A stretch of DNA of 64,000 bases from the NCBI RefSeq assembly GCF_000185905.1, contig NC_014923.1, positions 5,479,501 through 5,543,500 of the forward strand. Reading direction: 5' to 3'. A program made the position numbers and the translations under genes. Of this stretch, positions 8,023 to 15,472 are shown in pieces. The notes under the pieces are model-generated. The model did no database searches and was not told the DNA's origin. It saw only the letters and a program-made list of their open reading frames with translations. The DNA comes from Mesorhizobium ciceri biovar biserrulae WSM1271. Lineage in GTDB: Bacteria; Pseudomonadota; Alphaproteobacteria; Rhizobiales; Rhizobiaceae. How positions within the stretch are numbered: the first letter of the stretch is position 1; the number at the start of each line of letters is the position of its first letter.

Positions 8023-9578
8023 GATCTTGCTCCTGTGCGGTGCGCCATGCCCTTCCACACCGGCCGAAGCGCCTGGCGCGCCGCAACGAAGGAAGGGAAG
8101 AGCGCATCGTATGTTTGCGAAAGCGCCTCGTCATAGGCATCGCAGTCGCCGAGAAGCGGCGTCACCCATTCGGCGGCGCAGTCTTCCATGGAGCCGTAGA
8201 CGCCGAGCCCGACCGCGGCCATCATCGCGGCACCCGCCGCGCCGGCTTCCTGGCGGCTGCTGGTGCGCACCTGCGCCCTTGTCGCCGCCGCGACGATGCG
8301 GCGTAGAGACGGACTGCGCGCTGCGCCGCCCGACAGGCGGATCTCACTCGGCACGGCGCCCATCGCCTGGTAGCAATCGCGAGCGGCGAAGGCCAACCCC
8401 TCGAGCACGCCGCGTGCCAGATCGCCAAAGCCATGCTTGACCGAAAGGCCGATGAAGCCGGCGCGTGCGTCAGGGTCGACGAACGGCCCTCTTTCGCCGG
8501 CTAGCGATATGTAAGGCTGGTAGATCAGCGATCCCGGCTCCGATGCTTCCATCCAAGCGTCGAGCGCCTTCAGCAACTCGTCATGAGAAGGTTTGCCGCC
8601 AGCCGTGGCGAGCACGTCGCGCGCAAGGCCAAGCACCCAGTCTATGTTGAGCGTCGCCGCCATGTTGGATTGCAATTGTGCAAAGGCGCCCGGAATAGGC
8701 ATGGCGATCGTGTAGCCGGAGCCATCTGCGTTCAGCACGACATCGTCGGGAGTGGCTGCGAAGCGCGTGTGTATGCCGGTCGAGCCGATGACCGTGCAGC
8801 CGACATTGCCCGAGGGATCATAGAGGCCGGCTCCGAGCGCCGTCATGACCATGTCGACGTAGCCCAGCACCACCGGCGTGCCTTCGAGCAGGCCGGTCTC
8901 CGCCGCCGCCGATCGCGATAGCGGATGATGGTCGGTGCTGCCTTCGAGCATGGGAGGCAACAGGCGGCGATGCGTCGTCAGATCCAGGATGTCGAGGGCT
9001 TCGTCGGAATAGGTGCGCGACCGAAAATCGCCGAAGGTGAAGGTTCCCTCGGAGGGATCGGTGGCGCGTTCGCCCGTCATCTTGAAGTAGAGCCAATCCT
9101 TGCAATGCAGTGCGGTGGCCGCCCGCTCCAGCATGTCGGGATGGTTCTTTTTCATGAAGGCAAGCTGGGCGCCTTGCTGGCAGGAATTCAGCCCCGTGCC
9201 GGTCAGTTCGAACCGCCTGCGATCCCGGGGATCGGCGCGCATCTCGTCCACCAAATGTCCGGCGCGGGCATCGAGCCACAGCCAGGCGCGCGAGACAGGC
9301 ATGCCGTCGCTATCGATCAGCCAGGTTCCGTCGCCTTGCCCGGTGATGGCCACCGCCGCGATTCGTTGCGCGAGGTCGGGAATCTTGGCCGCGAGATCGC
9401 GAACGGTCCGCGCCATGTCGCGCCAGGTCTGGTCGAGGTCCTGCTCGGCGCCGCCGCCTTCCAGCGTGACGAAGCTATTGGGCACCGACGTCATGGCGAG
9501 CTGCCGCCCGGACAGATCGAAAGCGATCGATTTGATCACCGACGTTCCCGCGTCGATGCCGATCAGCAGGTCTTTCAT
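8019..9578 (-). CDS. eryA: Erythritol kinase EryA (FGGY family)
   Basis: This 519-residue FGGY carbohydrate kinase phosphorylates erythritol to L-erythritol 4-phosphate with ATP in the cytoplasm. It begins with the phosphate-1 motif GIDAGTSVIKS and has the adenosine motif LSGGAARSP near residue 406. The catalytic aspartate lies in the region around GYVDMVMTALG. It follows eryG after a 96-base gap holding a very stable hairpin, and its stop overlaps the eryB TTG start. Downstream eryB, eryC, eryH and eryI confirm the identity; another polyol kinase is unlikely. Confidence 0.94.
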   Translation of the reverse strand: MKDLLIGIDAGTSVIKSIAFDLSGRQLAMTSVPNSFVTLEGGGAEQDLDQTWRDMARTVRDLAAKIPDLAQRIAAVAITGQGDGTWLIDSDGMPVSRAWLWLDARAGHLVDEMRADPRDRRRFELTGTGLNSCQQGAQLAFMKKNHPDMLERAATALHCKDWLYFKMTGERATDPSEGTFTFGDFRSRTYSDEALDILDLTTHRRLLPPMLEGSTDHHPLSRSAAAETGLLEGTPVVLGYVDMVMTALGAGLYDPSGNVGCTVIGSTGIHTRFAATPDDVVLNADGSGYTIAMPIPGAFAQLQSNMAATLNIDWVLGLARDVLATAGGKPSHDELLKALDAWMEASEPGSLIYQPYISLAGERGPFVDPDARAGFIGLSVKHGFGDLARGVLEGLAFAARDCYQAMGAVPSEIRLSGGAARSPSLRRIVAAATRAQVRTSSRQEAGAAGAAMMAAVGLGVYGSMEDCAAEWVTPLLGDCDAYDEALSQTYDALFPSFVAARQALRPVWKGMAHRTGARS

Positions 9579-9638
9579 GCCGCAAATTCCGATTGGTTGC
9601 GAAGGCAGTTCACGAGGGCAGTCATTTCGTAGAAGAGG

Positions 9639-9666
9639 CAGGGGGTGTCCGCAAGGACACCCCCTG
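9639..9666 (-). terminator. Intercistronic hairpin after eryG (attenuator or mRNA stabiliser)
   Basis: Perfect 12-bp arms, CAGGGGGTGTCC (9639-9650) and GGACACCCCCTG (9655-9666), enclose a GCAA tetraloop. It lies 8 bases past the eryG stop and 60 bases before eryA. No long U-run follows on the - strand, so full termination is doubtful. Such stems after a binding-protein gene commonly raise its mRNA relative to downstream genes. Confidence 0.7.
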
Positions 9667-9674
9667 TGCAGGTA

Positions 9675-10616
9675 TTACTCAGACAGCACGAAGGGTGCGG
9701 TGTACTTGTCGACATTGTCCTTGGTGATGAGAAGGCAATCGAACAGCTGCTTCTCGGTCGCCGCACCGGTGGCACCCGTCTTGATAAACGAGTCCGCCTG
9801 CTGCACGGCCTTGGCCGAGAAGATGGCGACCGGCTGAAGCACGGTGTACTGCAGTTCACCGGACTTGATCGCCGCAACCGCGTCCGGGGAGCCGTCGAAG
9901 CCACCGACCTTGATGCCGGCGAGCTTGCCAGCTTCCTTCAGCGCCGCAACCGCGCCGAGAGCCATTTCGTCATTGCCGCTGATCACGGCGATGATGTCGG
10001 GATTGGCTTGCAGCATGCTCTGCATCTTGTCGTGGCCCTGGGTACGATCCCAGTTGGCGACCTGCGAAGCAGCCTTTTCGAGATCCGGGTACTGGCTCAG
10101 CACAGTCGCGTACCCGTTCGAGCGCGTGGCGGCATTGTTGTCCGACGGGGCGCCGAGCAGTTCGACATATTTGCCCTTTTCACCGACGGCCTGCACCCAC
10201 TGCTGGGCACCGAGAGCAGCGCCCTGCGCGTTGTTGGAAACGAGCTGCCCCTTGGCGAGGCCTTCCTGGTTGATCTCGGCATTGACGAGGAACACCGGGA
10301 TGTTGGCTGCAATCGCCTTCTTCACCGCACCGACAGAGCCGTCGGCGTTGGCCGGATCGAGAATGATCGCCACCGACTTGTTGGTGATGGCGGTGTCGAT
10401 CAAATTGCTTTCCGTATTGGTATCGCCCTTGTGGGCGCCGACATTGGCCGTATAGCCAAGCTTCTCGGCCTCGGCCTTGGCGACGTTGCCCTCGGTCAGC
10501 CAGTAGGGATTGGCCGGATCGTTGACGATGATCGAGATCAGGCCCGCGGCTGACGCGGCGGCCGTGAACCCAACGACCATCGCGGCCGCGAGCAGACTTT
10601 TCAGCATGGTTTTCAT
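9675..10616 (-). CDS. eryG: Erythritol ABC transporter periplasmic binding protein EryG
   Basis: This 313-residue sugar-binding protein of the ribose-binding type (Peripla_BP_4) has an N-terminal Sec signal peptide: a KTMLKS start, a hydrophobic core and an ASAAGL cleavage region near residue 21. The start is the ATG at 10616, seven bases after a GGAGG site; an in-frame ATG two codons earlier is too close to that site. It captures erythritol in the periplasm and delivers it to the EryF/EryE complex. It is the last transporter gene, followed by the stable hairpin before eryA. Confidence 0.92.
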   Translation of the reverse strand: MKTMLKSLLAAAMVVGFTAAASAAGLISIIVNDPANPYWLTEGNVAKAEAEKLGYTANVGAHKGDTNTESNLIDTAITNKSVAIILDPANADGSVGAVKKAIAANIPVFLVNAEINQEGLAKGQLVSNNAQGAALGAQQWVQAVGEKGKYVELLGAPSDNNAATRSNGYATVLSQYPDLEKAASQVANWDRTQGHDKMQSMLQANPDIIAVISGNDEMALGAVAALKEAGKLAGIKVGGFDGSPDAVAAIKSGELQYTVLQPVAIFSAKAVQQADSFIKTGATGAATEKQLFDCLLITKDNVDKYTAPFVLSE

Positions 10617-10653
10617 GTACATTCCTCCAATGATTACGCGTGTTGCTGCCAGT

Positions 10654-11784
10654 TCACCTGGCAGTCTTCCCTTGGGCAGGATTGGCCGGTTCGGCCTTCC
10701 CCCGTTTCTGAGAAGTCGGTTGGCCACCTGTCGCGCTTGGGAGCTTGCTGCGGCGGCGATACTGAACGGCATTGAGGAGCACGGCGAGCACGATGACCGC
10801 GCCGGTGAACACTGTCTGCCAGTAGGATGAGATGCCGATGATCACCAGACCGTCGGACAGGAAGCCGATGACGAAGGCCCCGAGCAGGGTTCCGCGGATG
10901 TTGCCGCGGCCGCCGGTCAGTGCCGCGCCGCCGATGACGACGGCCGCAATGGCCGTCAGTTCGTAGGTGGTGCCGGCGGTCGGTCCAGCCGACGTCAACT
11001 GCGAGGACAGGATCAGGCCGGCAATGGCGGCACAGATGCCTGACAGCACATAGACGGAAATCTGCACTGTCTTGACCGGAACGCCGGAGAGTTCGGCCGC
11101 GCGTTCATTACCGCCCGAGGCGTAGAGCCAGCGCCCGAAAGCGGTGCGGTTCAGGACGATGCTGCCAATGAGCGCGATGACCACGAGAACCACGACGCCC
11201 GTCGGCACGCCGAACAAGCGGTTGAAGCCAAGCGCATCGAAGCCGGTGTTTCCGAGCTCCGGCTTGCCGCCGAGATTGTTGTAGGTCAGGCCGCTGGTCA
11301 TCAGCAGCGCCAGGCCGCGCGCCATGTACATGACGCCGAGCGTGGCCACGAACGCCGGAACCTTGAAGCGCGCGATGAGCACGCCGTTGATCAGCCCGAC
11401 GACGGCGCCCAGCATGCAGGCCAGCACCGCGACCACCCACACCGGCGGATAGAGAACGACGCCCAGCCAGCTCAGCGTCACCCCTTGCATCAGGAAGCCG
11501 GCAACGACGCCGGCCAAGCCCAGCGTCGACCCCACCGACAGATCGATGCCGCCATTGAGGATGACAAGCAGCATGCCGATCGCGAGGATGCCGAAGATGG
11601 CGACATGCGAGGCCATGGTCAGGAAGTTCGCCACTGAGAGGTAGTAGGGCGACAGGATCGAAAAGACGACGATGATGACGATCAGGGCAAAGAAAGCGCG
11701 GCCCTCGAGCAGCAGCTTGGCGAGATCGAAGCCTTCGCTCGCGCTTGGACTGGACTGTTTTCTGGCCTGGCTGACATCGGTCAT
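10654..11784 (-). CDS. eryF: Erythritol ABC transporter permease EryF
   Basis: This 376-residue inner-membrane permease of the ribose/xylose (BPD_transp_2) family has about ten hydrophobic segments and the family motif NGGIDLSVGS in the first third. The charged C-terminal tail is rich in arginine and lysine and is probably cytosolic. The start is the ATG of MTDVSQ; the open frame continues upstream only as chance coding inside eryE. It forms the channel with the EryE ATPase, 26 bases upstream, and the EryG binding protein 37 bases downstream. Confidence 0.92.
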   Translation of the reverse strand: MTDVSQARKQSSPSASEGFDLAKLLLEGRAFFALIVIIVVFSILSPYYLSVANFLTMASHVAIFGILAIGMLLVILNGGIDLSVGSTLGLAGVVAGFLMQGVTLSWLGVVLYPPVWVVAVLACMLGAVVGLINGVLIARFKVPAFVATLGVMYMARGLALLMTSGLTYNNLGGKPELGNTGFDALGFNRLFGVPTGVVVLVVIALIGSIVLNRTAFGRWLYASGGNERAAELSGVPVKTVQISVYVLSGICAAIAGLILSSQLTSAGPTAGTTYELTAIAAVVIGGAALTGGRGNIRGTLLGAFVIGFLSDGLVIIGISSYWQTVFTGAVIVLAVLLNAVQYRRRSKLPSATGGQPTSQKRGKAEPANPAQGKTAR

Positions 11785-11810
11785 GGTGTGGGCTCCGAAA
11801 TTCCTGGTGA

Positions 11811-13352
11811 TCAGGCGACCACGGCTTCGCCCGAGGCGGCCATGATCTGCTCTTTGGTGGCATTGGCGCCGAATTCGGCTGAAATCCTGCCGCGGCGCAT
11901 GACGACGATGCGGTGGGCAATGCTGAGGCATTCGTTGACCTCAGAGGTCGAGAAGACGACGGCAAGGCCCTGCGCAGCGCGTTCGCTCAGCAAGCGGAAG
12001 ACTTCGGCCTTGGCGCCGACATCGATGCCGCGGCTCGGCTCGTCGAGAAGGATAACCTTGGGATTGGTCGTCAGCATCTTGCCAATGACCACCTTCTGCT
12101 GATTGCCGCCCGACAGCGATCCGATCATGGCATTGCCGCCAGCGGTCTTGACGGTCACCTTGCGGATCGAGTCTTCGACCAGCTCTCGCTCTCTGGAACG
12201 AGACAGAAACAGGCCCCTGGCGAACGCTTCGATGCTGGCGAGCGAAAGATTACGACCGACGGTCATCGTTTGCACCAGCCCGTCGCGCTGCCGGTCCTCG
12301 GGGACCAGCACAAGCCCTCTGGAGATACGCTGGGCAATGCTCAGCCCCGAGACGTCCTCGCCTTCCAGCAGCGCCCGCCCGCCCGCCATCGGCACTCGTC
12401 CGGCGACGGCCTCCAGCAATTCCGTGCGCCCGGCACCCATCAGCCCGTAGATGCAGACGATCTCGCCTGCTCGCACGTCCAGCGACAGGTGATCCACGAC
12501 GGAATAACCTGAGCCCGAAGTGTCGACGACGCTGACATCCTCGATCGATAGGGCGACTTCGCCGAATTCATGGCCGGTCGGCGGCGAGCCGAGATCGAAA
12601 TTCTCGCCGACCATGTTGCGCACGATCCATTCGAGATCGATATCCCGGGCTTCGGCCGTCGCGGTAATCGCGCCATCGCGCAGGACAACGGCATAGTCGG
12701 TGATCTGCAGCGCCTCTTCGAGGTGATGCGATATGTAGACGATGGAGACGCCGCGGCTGGTCAGATCGCGGATCACCTTGAACAGAACTTCCACCTCGGT
12801 TGCGCTGAGCGCGGAGGTCGGCTCGTCCATGATGAGGATGCGCGAATCGACCGACAGTGCCCGGGCGATCTCGACGATCTGCTGTTGGCCGAGGCGCAGA
12901 TCCTCGACCAGGGTCATCGGATCGATGTCCTCTTCGAGATCAGCCATCAGAGCGCGCGCCTGGCGTTGCTCCTCGGCGAAGTCGAGGCCGGTCCTGGTGC
13001 GCAGTTCGCGGCCCATGAAGATGTTGTCGCGAACGCTGAGGTTGGGCGCCAGGCTGAGTTCCTGGTGGATGATCGAGATGCCGCGATCGCGCGCGTCCGA
13101 GGACGAAGAAAAGCTGACGAGATTGCCGTCGAGCACGATGTCGCCGGATGTCGGCGTGACCACGCCGGAGAGGATCTTCATCAGCGTCGACTTGCCGGCG
13201 CCATTCTCTCCGAACAGCGTGGTGACCTTGCCGCGATGGATGTCGAAATTGACGCCCTTGAGCGCGTGGACGCCGCCATACGACATGACGATGTTGCGCG
13301 CCGAAAGCACGGCGTCGCCAGTCGCGGGTCCGGTGTCGGCAGCCGGTTTCAT
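11811..13352 (-). CDS. eryE: Erythritol ABC transporter double ATPase EryE
   Basis: This 513-residue protein has two ABC domains, as usual for sugar importers of the RbsA/XylG type. The first has Walker A GENGAGKST near residue 54 and Walker B ILIMDEPTSAL. The second has a degenerate P-loop (GLMGAGRTE), the signature LSGGNQQKV and ILLDEPSRGID. Only the first site is expected to hydrolyse ATP fully. Its ATG overlaps the upstream DUF2291 stop by four bases, tying that uncharacterised protein to the transporter. Confidence 0.93.
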   Translation of the reverse strand: MKPAADTGPATGDAVLSARNIVMSYGGVHALKGVNFDIHRGKVTTLFGENGAGKSTLMKILSGVVTPTSGDIVLDGNLVSFSSSSDARDRGISIIHQELSLAPNLSVRDNIFMGRELRTRTGLDFAEEQRQARALMADLEEDIDPMTLVEDLRLGQQQIVEIARALSVDSRILIMDEPTSALSATEVEVLFKVIRDLTSRGVSIVYISHHLEEALQITDYAVVLRDGAITATAEARDIDLEWIVRNMVGENFDLGSPPTGHEFGEVALSIEDVSVVDTSGSGYSVVDHLSLDVRAGEIVCIYGLMGAGRTELLEAVAGRVPMAGGRALLEGEDVSGLSIAQRISRGLVLVPEDRQRDGLVQTMTVGRNLSLASIEAFARGLFLSRSRERELVEDSIRKVTVKTAGGNAMIGSLSGGNQQKVVIGKMLTTNPKVILLDEPSRGIDVGAKAEVFRLLSERAAQGLAVVFSTSEVNECLSIAHRIVVMRRGRISAEFGANATKEQIMAASGEAVVA

Positions 13353-14005
13353 TTGACGTCCAGCCTCACGGGGGTGACGAGCCAGCTCTTCGGGTTGACC
13401 AGCTTGAATGCGCCGACCACCGATATGGTCTTGCCGGTCAAGGTGCTCGTATCGACCTTGGCCAGGACTTCCTTCTTCATCTCATTGTTCAGCGCCGAAC
13501 CGGCGTCCTGGTACTCAATCTGGTTGGTGAACTGGCCGAATGTGATCTTGCCCGTGGCGTCACGCAGTTCCGTCCCGTTGATCGCCGGTCCCGTCTGCAC
13601 GCGGATCATCAACGTATCTGGCACGCCGTCGACGGCGACCTTGTAGATGCCAGATTTTCCTTCGCCGACGACGCCGGTGAACTTGACTGAAATGACCGGT
13701 CCGACGCCCGCAGGCACACCGTATTCCTTTTCCGCCGTTGCCCTGTCCTTGGCAATCGCCGTCGCCACCGTCACCGCGTCGGCGGCTCGTGCCTCGACAT
13801 CGGCCTGCACCTTGGGAAATTCCGACTTGCCGTAGTCAGCGGCGGAAAACACGGCGCTGCGAACGTCGCCTGCCGACCCTATCCTGACCACCTTGGTATC
13901 GAGCGCCATGGCGCCGAGCAGGACGACAACCGCGGCGCTGGCAAGTGCCCGACGCAGGGCGGGCGAGGCAGGCCTGGTCGATGCGGTGGCGGCTTTCGCG
14001 CTCAT
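13349..14005 (-). CDS. DUF2291 family exported protein of the ery operon
   Basis: This 218-residue protein matches the DUF2291 family, often found beside sugar ABC transporters and commonly described as a periplasmic lipoprotein. It has a positively charged start and one hydrophobic segment (about residues 20-36), then the family motif DTKVVRIG. No cysteine follows the hydrophobic segment, so it cannot be lipidated in the usual way and is probably an anchored or cleaved periplasmic protein. Its function is unknown. The tight position between eryD and eryE (4-base overlap with eryE) suggests a role in transporter assembly or substrate delivery. Confidence 0.82.
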   Translation of the reverse strand: MSAKAATASTRPASPALRRALASAAVVVLLGAMALDTKVVRIGSAGDVRSAVFSAADYGKSEFPKVQADVEARAADAVTVATAIAKDRATAEKEYGVPAGVGPVISVKFTGVVGEGKSGIYKVAVDGVPDTLMIRVQTGPAINGTELRDATGKITFGQFTNQIEYQDAGSALNNEMKKEVLAKVDTSTLTGKTISVVGAFKLVNPKSWLVTPVRLDVK

Positions 14006-14038
14006 GACGCAACCGCCAGCAAGGCTGATCCGCGCTTG

Positions 14039-15049
14039 TCACGCATTTGGCGATCCTCCGTTCATATGGCGCTTCGCGCCATTGGGTTTGTTCTGTTCGA
14101 CAAGGGCACGAGCGGTGGATTCGTCGGTGATCAGGCCGCTCAGATAGCGGCTTTCGAGCACCGCTTTGATAGCGCGTATTTTCACTTTGCCGCCGGCGAC
14201 GGCGACGATCCGGCGGCCCTTCAACTGGTCCCGCGGGAGTGCCAGGATTCTTTCCGACAGCGCCGTTTCCACTGGGCGTCCCTGGTCGTCGAAGAAGTGG
14301 GCGAGCAGCTCGCCGACGCCGCCATCGCGTTTGACCTCATCGATTTCGGAATGTTCGATCATGCCGGTGGCGACCAGCGAAGCTTCCCGCTCGGCGGTCC
14401 CTATGCCGACGAACATCAGGTCGGACCGGCTTGCGAGGTCGAAGACATCGCTGATGCCGCGCTGCCCAAGCAGCACCTCACGGTCCTCCGCGGTGTTGGC
14501 GACAAAAGGCACCGGCATCACATAGGCCTGCGCGCCGGTCCGCTCGGCCAGCCGATGCATGACGTCGTGCGGGTTGGCCGCGAACTTGCGCGTCACACCG
14601 CCAAGCAGCGAGACGAAACGGATATGGGCGGCGGCGGTGCGCGTCAGATACTCGACGCTTGCGGCAAGGGTACGGCCGTGGCCGACGCCGATCAGCATGT
14701 CCTCGCCGCGATCGATCTCCCGCTTCAGAAACTGAGCGCCGGCGATGCCAAGCGCCTTCAGTGGCAGCTCGTCCTGATCGAGATCCGGAACGACCTCGCA
14801 GTAATCGAGCCCGTAAGCATTGATCAGCTGCTGCTCGAGGTCGATGCATTCGCCGACGTCGCCGTCGATGATCACCCTGACCAGGCCATCCTGGGTGGCC
14901 CGCGTGATGAGCCGATGCGCCTTGAGGCTGGTCAGGCCGAGCCGCTTGGCCACCTGGGCCTGCGTCAGACCCCCGGCATAGTGAAGCCAGGCCGCGCGGG
15001 TGGCGAGGCTGGACTCATGATCGCGGTTAGCGGCTCCGCCGGATTTCAA
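14039..15049 (-). CDS. eryD: SorC/DeoR-type sugar-responsive repressor EryD
   Basis: This 336-residue regulator has an N-terminal helix-turn-helix (GLTQAQVAKRLGLTSLKAHRLI, about residues 26-47) and a SorC-type sugar-phosphate sensor domain with GVGHGRT and SLLGGV. In Brucella and rhizobia, EryD represses the ery operon until erythritol is present. The likely start is the TTG at 15049, behind a GGGAGGAG site; a TTG at 15091 is in frame but has no such site. It is the first gene of the operon and so controls its own transcription. Confidence 0.9.
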   Translation of the reverse strand: MKSGGAANRDHESSLATRAAWLHYAGGLTQAQVAKRLGLTSLKAHRLITRATQDGLVRVIIDGDVGECIDLEQQLINAYGLDYCEVVPDLDQDELPLKALGIAGAQFLKREIDRGEDMLIGVGHGRTLAASVEYLTRTAAAHIRFVSLLGGVTRKFAANPHDVMHRLAERTGAQAYVMPVPFVANTAEDREVLLGQRGISDVFDLASRSDLMFVGIGTAEREASLVATGMIEHSEIDEVKRDGGVGELLAHFFDDQGRPVETALSERILALPRDQLKGRRIVAVAGGKVKIRAIKAVLESRYLSGLITDESTARALVEQNKPNGAKRHMNGGSPNA

Positions 15050-15084
15050 GCCATCTCCTCCCTGAGATGATATTATTATCTTTG

Positions 15085-15102
15085 TGTGCAAAAATTTTCA
15101 CA
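15085..15102. promoter_or_regulatory. Candidate EryD operator (18-bp imperfect palindrome)
   Basis: TGTGCAAAAATTTTCACA pairs at 14 of its 18 positions, with half-sites TGTG and CACA, and lies 36 bases upstream of the eryD TTG start. Similar TG-AAA-TTT-CA palindromes are bound by SorC-family regulators. Its place between promoter and first gene suits repression by EryD. Confidence 0.5.
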
Positions 15103-15254
15103 TCCCTGCATCGCTGTCAATCCCCCGCCGGGTTGGGCGCATGCACATACGGGGAATTCACAGGTCTCGCCCTTCCCGAAACGCCGGTCTGCCGGCATTC
15201 GGCGGGCAACATCGACCTATTAGGAGGTGAGCATGTTACTCGATCATACAGTTG

Positions 15255-15271
15255 TGTTAATTTAACGTCAA
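15255..15271. promoter_or_regulatory. Shared operator candidate, copy 1 (upstream of eryD)
   Basis: TGTTAATTTAACGTCAA contains the palindrome GTTAATTTAAC. It matches 16 of 17 bases with the site at 19636-19652 before the second kinase operon, in the same orientation relative to the operon it precedes. This suggests both operons answer to one regulator. Confidence 0.5.
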
Positions 15272-15472
15272 TCTATGTTACCTCACGCCTAAGCCAGCAG
15301 AATTGCATGGCCATCGGCTATCCAGGTTTTTTTCTAACTAGCTGTTTTTCAGGGATAATATCTAATATCGGCAAAATCCCAATCCGCCTGTGAGTTGGGC
15401 GATTTGCGGATGCGGCGCATCCATGGGCAAACCGACCGGATTGCCTTGTGAAGAGCATCGGTGACGGACTGA

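Larger units (their letters stand above)
15050..15472 (-). promoter_or_regulatory. ery operon promoter region (423 bases, no gene)
   Basis: This gap lies between eryD and the end of the GlpD-like gene. It is AT-richer than its surroundings, as promoters are. It holds two operator candidates (15085-15102 and 15255-15271), listed separately. A small inverted repeat GGATGC/GCATCC (15408-15422) lies 50 bases past the GlpD-like stop and could end that operon. A ten-codon frame with a consensus ribosome site (15233-15265) reads away from eryD. I saw no convincing sigma-70 boxes by eye. Confidence 0.55.

Noticed and set aside
15067..15393. A 108-codon frame in the ery promoter region
   Set aside because: No ribosome site at its start and no recognisable protein; the region is better explained as promoter DNA with operators.
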